DNA from: an uncultured Clostridia bacterium
Lineage (GTDB): Bacteria; Bacillota; Clostridia; Oscillospirales; Oscillospiraceae
Length of the DNA: 11,420 bases
Direction: 5' to 3'
NCBI GenBank assembly: GCA_947169005.1
Contig: CAMVOG010000056.1
Span: 1 to 11,420 of the forward strand
Below, piece by piece: positions 1 through 6,412 of the stretch. Positions within the stretch are counted from its first letter, which is position 1. Each line of letters starts with the position of its first letter. The notes under the pieces were generated by a model. That model did no database searches. It saw only the letters and a list, made by a program, of their open reading frames with translations, and had not been told where the DNA came from. The translations under genes were made by a program, and so were the position numbers.

Positions 1-527
1 ACCGCGTCCTTCAGGGGCAGAGAGCGGACGGGCCCCCGGGCGTAAGGGATCACGCAATAGGTGCAGAAATTGACGCAGCCGTCCTGCACCTTCAGCATGG
101 CCCGGGTCCGCCCATGCAGCTTCCCGGCAGGCAGGGGCTCAAAGACCCGGCGGCGCAGAGCCTCGTCGGTGACGACCCGGGTCTGCCTGGTGCGGAAAGC
201 CTCCTCCATCTGCTCCACAAAGGCACGTCGATCCCCGCTGCCGCCCACGAGCTGCGCTCCCAGGGCCTTGGCTTCTTCGGGGCTGATCTGGCTCCAGCAG
301 CCGCAGACGGCGATAAGCGCCTCGGGCTCGGCGGTCATGGCCCGGCGCACCGCCTGGCGGGATTTCCGCACGCTCTCAGCGGTAACGGCGCAGGTATTGA
401 CGACGCAGACCTCCGCAGCCTCCCCTTCCGTCACGATCTCGTGACCGCGCTCGGTAAGAAGCTGTTCCAGCGCCTGGCTTTCAAATTGATTGACCTTGCA
501 GCCAAGGGTAACGATGCTGACCTTCAT
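1..527 (-). CDS. mtaB: tRNA t6A37 methylthiotransferase MtaB (partial, N-terminal 175 residues)
   Basis: Radical-SAM enzyme that converts t6A37 to ms2t6A37 in tRNAs reading ANN codons, working in the cytoplasm. Translating the minus strand from the ATG at 527 gives 175 full codons with no stop before the window edge. The N-terminal MTTase domain opens with the family signature TLGCKVNQFES (Cys10), followed by VVNTC (Cys46) and CGCW (Cys77 most likely), the expected ligands of the auxiliary 4Fe-4S cluster. The radical-SAM triad is seen as GCVNFCTYC (Cys151, Cys155, Cys158) followed by PYARG. The TLGCKVNQFES form points to MtaB rather than MiaB or RimO. The start is supported by a GGAGG Shine-Dalgarno about 6 nt upstream. 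Family members are around 430 residues, so the C-terminal half of the radical-SAM domain and the TRAM domain lie outside the window. It is divergent from the cysteine desulfurase gene. Confidence 0.93.
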   Translation of the reverse strand, partial: MKVSIVTLGCKVNQFESQALEQLLTERGHEIVTEGEAAEVCVVNTCAVTAESVRKSRQAVRRAMTAEPEALIAVCGCWSQISPEEAKALGAQLVGGSGDRRAFVEQMEEAFRTRQTRVVTDEALRRRVFEPLPAGKLHGRTRAMLKVQDGCVNFCTYCVIPYARGPVRSLPLKDA

Positions 528-549
528 GGGACGCCTCCGTGGTTTTTGT

Positions 550-578
550 TTGACAGGGACTGTTTTTTGCGGTATGGG
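550..578 (+). promoter_or_regulatory. Possible promoter of the cysteine desulfurase gene
   Basis: A perfect TTGACA -35 box at 550-555 is followed 17 nt later by TATGGG (573-578), a poor -10. It lies about 75 nt upstream of the desulfurase ATG, in the 126-nt gap shared with the divergent mtaB promoter. The weak -10 means expression may be low or need an activator, or that the real -10 is elsewhere. Confidence 0.3.
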
Positions 579-606
579 TATGGATAAGTGCTCAGGGCTT
601 ATTTTT

Positions 607-635
607 ATTGTAGACCATCTTCGGACGGGATGCAA
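607..635 (-). promoter_or_regulatory. Putative sigma-A promoter of mtaB
   Basis: On the minus strand a TACAAT -10 box (607-612) is preceded by a 17-nt spacer and a weak TTGCAT -35 box (630-635). It lies about 80 nt upstream of the mtaB start. The -10 is good and the -35 matches only three consensus bases, so the call is tentative. Confidence 0.4.
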
Positions 636-653
636 GGCAAAAGAGGAAACGAC

Positions 654-1790
654 ATGATCTATTTTGACAATTCTGCCACCACGCGGGTCTGTCCCGAAGC
701 AGCGGAGGCGGCGCTGGCGGCTATGCGGGTGGGCTTCGGCAACCCCTCCTCCGGCCACGGGCCGGGGCGGGAGGCCGCCGCCCTGCTCCTGAAAAGCCGG
801 GAAACCGTCGCAAAGGCGATCGGCGCCGGAAAGGACGAGGTTTTCTTCACCTCCGGCGGCACGGAAGCGGACAACTGGGCCGTATTGATGGGCGCCGCTC
901 ATAACAGCCGCCGGGGAAAGCATGTTCTCACCACCGCCGTGGAGCACGACGCCGTGCTCCAGCCCATGAAGGAGCTGGAACGCCGGGGCTTTGAGGTGGA
1001 ATACCTGCGCCCGGACGCGGACGGAAACATCAGCCCGGAGCGGGTGGAGGCCGCCATCCGGGAAGACACCTGCCTGGTCTCCCTCATGTTGGTGAATAAT
1101 GAGACTGGCTGCGTCTTCCCCGTGGAGGCGGCTGCCAGGGCGATCCGGCAAAAGGGCTCACGCGCCCTGCTGCATACGGACGCGGTGCAGGGCTTTCTGA
1201 AGCTGCCCATCAAGGCAAGGAGCCTGGGCGTCGATCTCATGACCCTTTCTTCCCACAAGATCCACGGCCCCAAGGGAGCCGGGGCGCTCTTTATCCGCAA
1301 GGGGCTCCATCTGCCTCCCCTGCTGCTGGGCGGCGGCCAGGAGGGCGGGCTCCGCTCCGGCACGGAGGCCATGCCCGCCATTGCGGGCTTTGCCGCCGCT
1401 GTGGAGGCGGGGCTCCCCCGGCTCACCGCGGACGCGGCCCACATGGAGGCCCTGAAAGCCCGCCTGTTGGAGCTTTTGGCGGAAAAGCTGCCCGAGGCCC
1501 GGCGGATCGGGACCGGGACGGCCCCCCACATCGTCTCGCTCTCCCTCCCAGGCTACCGCAGCGAGGTGCTGATGAACGCCCTGGACGCGGAAGGCATCTG
1601 CGTTTCCAAGGGCAGCGCCTGCAAAAAAGGCCGCCGCAGCCACGTTCTGGAGGCCATGGGCCTGGACAACGCAGTCATGGACGGCAGCCTGCGGGTGAGC
1701 TTCTGCGGAGAGAATACGATGGAGGAAGTGGAGGCGTTTGTGGAGGCGCTGGCAAGGATAAAAGAAAAGCTGTATCCGAGCTTGAGATAA
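654..1790 (+). CDS. Cysteine desulfurase, NifS/IscS family (PLP-dependent)
   Basis: Cytoplasmic PLP enzyme that takes sulfur from L-cysteine as a persulfide and passes it to Fe-S cluster assembly or tRNA thiolation. From the ATG at 654 it has 378 residues, the usual family length. It opens with IYFDNSATT; TSGGTEADN (67-74) is the cofactor-phosphate region; His98 in VEHDA stacks on PLP; Asp176 and Gln179 are in HTDAVQ; the Schiff-base lysine is Lys202 in SSHKIHGPKG. The persulfide cysteine is Cys323 in SKGSACKKG, a short-loop arrangement. The frame stays open upstream to 588, but the 654 start is preferred because it begins exactly at the family N-terminus and has AGAGG 7 nt upstream. No ThiI, IscU or IscR gene lies beside it in this window, so its acceptor is unknown. 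The divergent mtaB neighbour needs Fe-S clusters and sulfur, so a link is plausible but only inferred. Confidence 0.95.
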   Translation: MIYFDNSATTRVCPEAAEAALAAMRVGFGNPSSGHGPGREAAALLLKSRETVAKAIGAGKDEVFFTSGGTEADNWAVLMGAAHNSRRGKHVLTTAVEHDAVLQPMKELERRGFEVEYLRPDADGNISPERVEAAIREDTCLVSLMLVNNETGCVFPVEAAARAIRQKGSRALLHTDAVQGFLKLPIKARSLGVDLMTLSSHKIHGPKGAGALFIRKGLHLPPLLLGGGQEGGLRSGTEAMPAIAGFAAAVEAGLPRLTADAAHMEALKARLLELLAEKLPEARRIGTGTAPHIVSLSLPGYRSEVLMNALDAEGICVSKGSACKKGRRSHVLEAMGLDNAVMDGSLRVSFCGENTMEEVEAFVEALARIKEKLYPSLR

Positions 1791-1794
1791 AATA

Positions 1795-1830
1795 ACAGAC
1801 GCGGAGGAAATCAATTTCTTCCGCGTCTGT
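1795..1830. terminator. Long hairpin terminator between convergent genes
   Basis: The two 17-nt arms 1795-1811 and 1814-1830 pair along their full length with one G-U wobble around a CA loop. Read on the minus strand the hairpin is followed by TTATTTTATCT, a passable U-rich tail, so it best fits termination of the SLH glycosidase transcript. Read on the plus strand it starts 5 nt after the desulfurase stop but has no U-tract, so plus-strand termination would be weaker. Confidence 0.75.
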
Positions 1831-1852
1831 ACTATTATGATATATATCCTGC

Positions 1853-1871
1853 GGGCGCCCGAAGGGCGCCC
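1853..1871. repeat. Paired GGGCGCCC palindromes (intergenic repeat-like segment)
   Basis: Two identical 8-bp perfect palindromes (1853-1860 and 1864-1871) are separated by GAA, so each can self-pair or the two can form an 8-bp stem with a 3-nt loop. Just downstream, TTGCAC occurs three times (1900-1905, 1907-1912, 1921-1926). The 1831-1953 stretch holds no gene. It resembles dispersed intergenic repeats in composition, but copy number cannot be seen from one window. Confidence 0.4.
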
Positions 1872-1953
1872 CTACGGGAGCGTCACGGCAACACGATCAT
1901 TGCACTTTGCACATTACAAATTGCACATCGGGCATTGCCTATCCTCCCCCGCC

Positions 1954-4926
1954 TTATCTGACCTCGGTGAGGATCTTGCAGAGCTGGGCACGGGTGACGG
2001 GGGCTCCGGGACGCAGGGTGCCGTCGTCGTAGCCGTTGATGACGCCGCGGCCAACCAGCTCCTCCAGGTAGGTCCTGGACCAGGACTGAACGCTGGCGTT
2101 ATCCCGGAAGAAGCTCAGGTCCGCCAGGTAATAGCCCCTGGCCTGGATGCGGCCGATGATGGTCATGGCCTGCTCGCGGCTGAGGGGATCATCGGGCGCA
2201 AAATAGAGGCCTCCCGGCTCCTGCTTGCCGGTGATGACGCCCAGGGAATAGATCGCCTTCACGGCATCCGACGCCCAGGCTGGGATCCGCTCCACATCCA
2301 CGAAGGGCAGCTCTTCGTCCGCAAAGGCCGCGGTATCCAGCCGCAGCCAGCGGGCCACCATCACGGCGCACTGCGCGCGGGTCACGGGGCTGTTGGGATC
2401 GAAGAGGCCCGCCCCGACGCCGTTGACCACGCCCTGCCCGGCCATGTAATCCACATACTGCTTCGCCCAGTGGCCCTCCACATCGGTAAAGCCCTGCTCC
2501 TGGACAGGCTCTTCCTCGGGCTCCTGGATGGGCTCGGTCTCGGCCCCTTCCTCCGGCTCAGGCTGCTCCGCCGGCGGCTCGGGCAGCCAAAGAGCCGAGG
2601 TGCTCATATTCCCGCTCTGATCCCGGACGGTGACGCTGATCCGATGCCCGGGCTCCAGGCTCCGGGCTGGAATACGGACGCGCCCGTTCTCCGCCTCCCA
2701 GGCGAACTCGATATCCACGCCGTCATAGCTGACGGTGATGCGGTCCCGCGTAAAGCTCTCGTCCCGGTCGTCGGAGATCAGCGCACGGACCTCTTCATTT
2801 TCATAGGTCGTATACACGGTGGGCGGCTCCGAATCCGGGTCCGCGCCCGTGGAGCTGACAAGCTGATCGATCCAGCAGCTCCCCGCGCCGGTAAGGCGGA
2901 AGCCCACGATCTCACGGCGGCCCTCCAGCCGATTCGCCACAGGCACAATGATCTGCTGCCAGCCAGCAGCGGAAAGCTCCGTCAAGGGAATCTCCTCGCC
3001 GCTGCCCATGACCAGGCTGAGGCTGCCGCTGCCGCCGTCCCCGGCGACCCAGAGGGAGACAAAGCTCGCGAGGGGATCCAGCGCCGCGCTGTAGGGATAG
3101 AAAATGCTCTCCAGAAGGCCGTCGGACATAAGCCGCAGACTGTGCTGTCCAAAGCGCACGTGATCCTTCGCGCTCTCCTGCTCCATCCCCGCCGCCGCGG
3201 GCAGATAGCTCTCAAAGCCCTCGATCTCCTGATAGGTCGACTTTACCGTGACCTCCACGGACTTGCTTGTGGAGCCCGCGGAAACCTTAACAACGCCGCG
3301 CCCGCTGTGCTCTCCCGCCGTAAACAGGCCCTTTTCATCAACGCTGCCGATATTGCCCTCGACGCTCCAGGTATAGGCCTCCGGGATGCTGAAAACCTCG
3401 CGGCCGAAGTACGTGCTCTCAGCCAGCAGACTGATCTCGTCGCCGTTGTACAGGCTCACGCTTTTCAGCGGGCTTTCACCGCCCTCCTGATAGAGCGTGA
3501 TCGCCTCCGGGGAGGAGATCACGATGATCTCGGCGCTGTCCTTCAGGCCGGAGACCGTTCCCGTCAAGGTAGCGTTCCCGGCGGTCTCCGCCGTAAAGAC
3601 GCCCTCCCCGTCCACGCTGCCCGTGCCTGTGACGCTCCAGCTCACGGCCTCGGTCAGCTCCACGGGATTGCCCGCCTCATCGGCGGCCCGCAGCACGAAG
3701 GATACGGGGGTGCCGCAGAGGACAACGGGGTAAGCGGGATAAGCCACCGCGGTACGGGCCTCGCCGCTACCCTCTCCGGCGGCGGCCAGCATGATATAAT
3801 TGGTCACGGAACGTTCCCCATAGCAGGGGGAATTGACCTGGGAGCTGCTGTCGTCCCCCACGTAGCGCACGTGGAGGTTTGTAGAGCCGCCGCCGTCCAG
3901 GAGGCAGGCCTCGGTGCAGCCCAGCTCCAGCAGGCGACGGGCCACATCGGAAACCTTGAGTCCCTCACTGTAGCCGCTCTGCCGCCCGTCCACCGTATAC
4001 ATAACGAGGGTCCCATCCGGTCTGAGGCCCAGGGCTGTGCGCGGGGCGATCTGATTATCGTCGATATCCGGCTGGATAACGCCCTTATCCAGCAGCCGAT
4101 AGAGCCCACCGACGGCGTGCTTTACATTTGTCCAATCCTTATTCGCGTTGACGCTGATCCGCAGCGCGTCCCCGGGCTTGAGGGCGCGAAGCAGGTCCAG
4201 AAAATAGGCCGGGCCGCTCTGCGTCATGGAAAGGAGCATTTTACCGGGAGCCAGCTCCAACTCCTGGTCCGTTTCCACGATCTCCTCCACGGTCATATCC
4301 AGATAGCTGTTCATGCGGAGCTGTTTGTCGTCCGCCGGGGCGAGGACCACGTTCACCGTCGGGACCCCGAAGCGGGTCCTGGCAGCATAATCCTCCGTAT
4401 ACAGATACAGGCCCGCGTCCGAGATGCCGGTATTGATGCCGTAAAGCAAATGGTCGAGCCCCTGCAGGCGGGCATACGCGTTCAGCTCCGGCTTGCCCAT
4501 GATGACGCTGCCGTCCTCAAAGAAGCCGACGGCGTTGAAGCCGCCGTCCGAGCAGCGGATGATCCCGTCCGATACCACGATGCCCACGGGCTGGTAATTC
4601 CCGACGCCGTAGAAATCGCCGTTGACGCCGCCGATCACGTTCCGCCCTGTATTTTCGATCAAGGCAGCCATGGAGTCGAAGCGGCCGTAATTGAGCAGCT
4701 TGGAGCCGTAAACCATGACGGGGACCACAGTTTCATTGGGGGTATAGGTGATGTAATGCTCCTCCTGCCTGCCGTCATAATCAAAGACCGTTTCATGCAG
4801 CTCGATCCCTTCCCCGAGGGGCACGCTGCCGGCAAACTGCTCCGTTCCCAGGGCAGCCGCGCTCTGGGCCAGCATCAGTCCGGTCAGGACCGCCCCGACC
4901 ACAGACCGCATTTTCATATGTCTCAT
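1954..4926 (-). CDS. Secreted SLH-anchored phosphodiester glycosidase (NAGPA/DUF2233) family protein
   Basis: A 990-residue exported, multi-domain wall protein. Residues 1-26 form a signal peptide (basic start, hydrophobic core, AQSAAA before the likely cleavage site). Residues about 90-385 match the phosphodiester glycosidase family related to the human GlcNAc-1-phosphodiester uncovering enzyme, with GGVNGDFYG (99-107), APRTALG (294-300), LLDGGGSTN (342-350) and SVTNYIML (373-380). Two Ig-like segments follow (about 395-470 and 475-563; both contain W-S-V and G-x-F-T-A signatures of Big-type repeats). Then come a jelly-roll, carbohydrate-binding-like segment (565-692), another Ig-like segment (703-781) and a Pro/Glu linker (782-811). 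Three SLH repeats (812-865, 875-928, 936-990) end the protein and should bind a secondary cell-wall polymer; their motifs are VTRAQ, LSREQ and VTRAQ instead of the common TRAE. The ATG at 4926 is supported by AAGGAG 9 nt upstream; in-frame ATGs at 4917 and 4911 are alternatives. The substrate is unknown; a sugar-phosphodiester in wall polymer is the family-based guess. Confidence 0.88.
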   Translation of the reverse strand: MRHMKMRSVVGAVLTGLMLAQSAAALGTEQFAGSVPLGEGIELHETVFDYDGRQEEHYITYTPNETVVPVMVYGSKLLNYGRFDSMAALIENTGRNVIGGVNGDFYGVGNYQPVGIVVSDGIIRCSDGGFNAVGFFEDGSVIMGKPELNAYARLQGLDHLLYGINTGISDAGLYLYTEDYAARTRFGVPTVNVVLAPADDKQLRMNSYLDMTVEEIVETDQELELAPGKMLLSMTQSGPAYFLDLLRALKPGDALRISVNANKDWTNVKHAVGGLYRLLDKGVIQPDIDDNQIAPRTALGLRPDGTLVMYTVDGRQSGYSEGLKVSDVARRLLELGCTEACLLDGGGSTNLHVRYVGDDSSSQVNSPCYGERSVTNYIMLAAAGEGSGEARTAVAYPAYPVVLCGTPVSFVLRAADEAGNPVELTEAVSWSVTGTGSVDGEGVFTAETAGNATLTGTVSGLKDSAEIIVISSPEAITLYQEGGESPLKSVSLYNGDEISLLAESTYFGREVFSIPEAYTWSVEGNIGSVDEKGLFTAGEHSGRGVVKVSAGSTSKSVEVTVKSTYQEIEGFESYLPAAAGMEQESAKDHVRFGQHSLRLMSDGLLESIFYPYSAALDPLASFVSLWVAGDGGSGSLSLVMGSGEEIPLTELSAAGWQQIIVPVANRLEGRREIVGFRLTGAGSCWIDQLVSSTGADPDSEPPTVYTTYENEEVRALISDDRDESFTRDRITVSYDGVDIEFAWEAENGRVRIPARSLEPGHRISVTVRDQSGNMSTSALWLPEPPAEQPEPEEGAETEPIQEPEEEPVQEQGFTDVEGHWAKQYVDYMAGQGVVNGVGAGLFDPNSPVTRAQCAVMVARWLRLDTAAFADEELPFVDVERIPAWASDAVKAIYSLGVITGKQEPGGLYFAPDDPLSREQAMTIIGRIQARGYYLADLSFFRDNASVQSWSRTYLEELVGRGVINGYDDGTLRPGAPVTRAQLCKILTEVR

Positions 4927-5013
4927 ATCCCTCTCTCCTTTCAGGGAACCTTATTCGATCACAGCATATCATTGTCCACTATCCGCTGTTGCTATCATTT
5001 TAAAAGTCACTTG

Positions 5014-5042
5014 ATTATAGCATATGTTCCGCAAAAAAACAA
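5014..5042 (-). promoter_or_regulatory. Extended -10 promoter of the SLH glycosidase gene
   Basis: On the minus strand TGCTATAAT gives a perfect -10 (5014-5019) with an extended TGn element. A TTGTTT -35-like box (5037-5042) lies 17 nt upstream. Transcription would start near 5007, leaving an 80-nt leader in which I see no known riboswitch. The -35 overlaps the U-tract of the upstream terminator. Confidence 0.65.
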
Positions 5043-5080
5043 TACGCCGGAGCAAGGGGTTTTTTCCCATTGCTCCGGCG
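5033..5080 (-). terminator. Intrinsic terminator of the regulator-kinase-HtrA operon
   Basis: Minus-strand RNA can form an 11-bp GC-rich stem (5070-5080 with 5045-5055, CGCCGGAGCAA type). It extends inward by three G-C pairs past a single bulged base. The stem is followed by a seven-U run (5033-5039). It lies about 20 nt after the HtrA-like stop codon. Confidence 0.9.
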
Positions 5081-5100
5081 AATGGTATGCCGACTCTGCA

Positions 5101-6390
5101 TCATTCGTGCATCATGGCGTTCAGGTCTATGAGGGTGATCTCGATCTGATAGAGCTCCCTGCTGCGATAGACGCCCAAGGTGATGGTATCTCCCACGGAA
5201 AGCCGGTCAAGCACTGCGTTCAGCTCCTCCAGGGAGCCTATCTCTGTTCCGTTTGCCGAAACGATGATGTCCCCCCGGGATATGCCCTTCTCATAGGCGT
5301 CCGCCCCGGTAAAGACGCCCTCGACAAAGACGCCGGAGGGCAGCCCATAGAAGGCGGCGGCGGACAGGGGGATGTCGCTGAGCTGCAGCCCCGTAGAGGG
5401 TTGGCCGGAAACGTAACCCTTTTCCAGCAGCTCCTCCACCACGGGCTTTACCACGCTCATGGGCAGGGCCAGGGCGATACGCCCCAGGTCATAGCGCTCC
5501 GTGAGCGGCGCGTTCAGTATTCCGATGACCTGGCCGAAAGCATTGAATACCGCTCCGCCGGAACAGCCGGCGCCGCCGTAAGCCGTGGTCTCCAGGGCGG
5601 TGAGGCTGTAGCCGTCCAGCCGGACGGGAGCTTCCCTGGCGGCTACCAGCCCGTCCGTAACCGACAGGCTGCCCGGGAGCGCGCTGCCGATGGCTATGAC
5701 GGCGCTGCCCGTCTCCACGCTGCTCAGATCGGCAAACTCCGCCTCCTGCAGGCCCTCCGCCTCCACCTGGAGGACAGCCAGGCCGCTGACGCCGTCGCTA
5801 CCCACGCGGGCGGCGGAAAGAGAGGTGCCGTCCGAGAGGAAAACCGTTACAGAGGAGGCTCCCCGCAGCAGGTGTGCGTTCGTCAGAAGGCTGCCGTCCT
5901 CCGTGAGGCTCACGCCGCTGCCGAAGCCGCACATTTCTCCTGCGCTGTCAAAGCAGACGACAGAGACCACGGATTTCTCATAAAGCTCCTCGGCGCCCAA
6001 GCGCTCTCCCCGGCGGGACGAGGGCTCCAGGTCGATGCGTGTGTCAAGGCTTCGGGGAGCGGCCTCATCGGGAACGGCGGTCTCCCGGCTTACGCTGCTC
6101 TCCGCCGGGACAGGGTCCGTCTCCCCCTCCGTGCTGCTGAGCTGTACCCGCGTTCCGAAAAGGCGGCTCAGGCCCCGCTCCTCCTCGTCAAGGATGCCGG
6201 AGAGGCCCAGGTAAAAGACACCGCAAAGCAGAAGCAGCACCAGCAAGGCCAGCACCGTGCCGAGAATGACGCGCTTGCGGTCCTGCCGTTTGCGGCGAGC
6301 CTCCTCTGCCGGGGCTGTGTAAGCCGCGTCGCAGGTAAAGCGGCGGGGGTCCTGCCCTTCCAGCTCCTCCATATTCCAATCGTGTTCCAT
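5101..6390 (-). CDS. Membrane-anchored HtrA/DegP-like PDZ protein with degenerate catalytic triad
   Basis: Trypsin-fold S1C-family protein of 429 residues: a cytoplasmic, charged N-terminus (1-40), one transmembrane helix (about 41-63), an acidic linker, a protease-like domain (about 135-320) and a C-terminal PDZ domain (about 340-422, with SRGDIIVSANG). This is the usual Firmicutes HtrA plan, with the protease outside the cell. His173 in LTNAHLL and Ser277 in GCSGG are in place. The region that normally reads TDLAVLK is SGLAVLQ, so the catalytic Asp position is Gly203; the usual GNSGG is GCSGG (Cys276). Catalysis may therefore be weak or lost. The start at 6390 is chosen over an in-frame ATG at 6453, which would run into the kinase gene, because GGAGG lies 7 nt upstream. 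It follows the kinase stop by 22 nt, so it is co-transcribed with the two-component genes. A pseudoprotease or chaperone/sensor role is possible. Confidence 0.9.
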   Translation of the reverse strand: MEHDWNMEELEGQDPRRFTCDAAYTAPAEEARRKRQDRKRVILGTVLALLVLLLLCGVFYLGLSGILDEEERGLSRLFGTRVQLSSTEGETDPVPAESSVSRETAVPDEAAPRSLDTRIDLEPSSRRGERLGAEELYEKSVVSVVCFDSAGEMCGFGSGVSLTEDGSLLTNAHLLRGASSVTVFLSDGTSLSAARVGSDGVSGLAVLQVEAEGLQEAEFADLSSVETGSAVIAIGSALPGSLSVTDGLVAAREAPVRLDGYSLTALETTAYGGAGCSGGAVFNAFGQVIGILNAPLTERYDLGRIALALPMSVVKPVVEELLEKGYVSGQPSTGLQLSDIPLSAAAFYGLPSGVFVEGVFTGADAYEKGISRGDIIVSANGTEIGSLEELNAVLDRLSVGDTITLGVYRSRELYQIEITLIDLNAMMHE

Positions 6391-6412
6391 TTTGCTCCCT
6401 CCCGGGGGATCG

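Noticed and set aside
588..653. N-terminal extension of the cysteine desulfurase
   Set aside because: Added residues do not match the family start, while the ATG at 654 begins at the conserved IYFDNSATT and has a ribosome-binding site.
1900..1926. TTGCAC copies as a CRISPR-like array
   Set aside because: Units are only 6 nt with unequal spacing and no spacer-repeat structure or cas genes.
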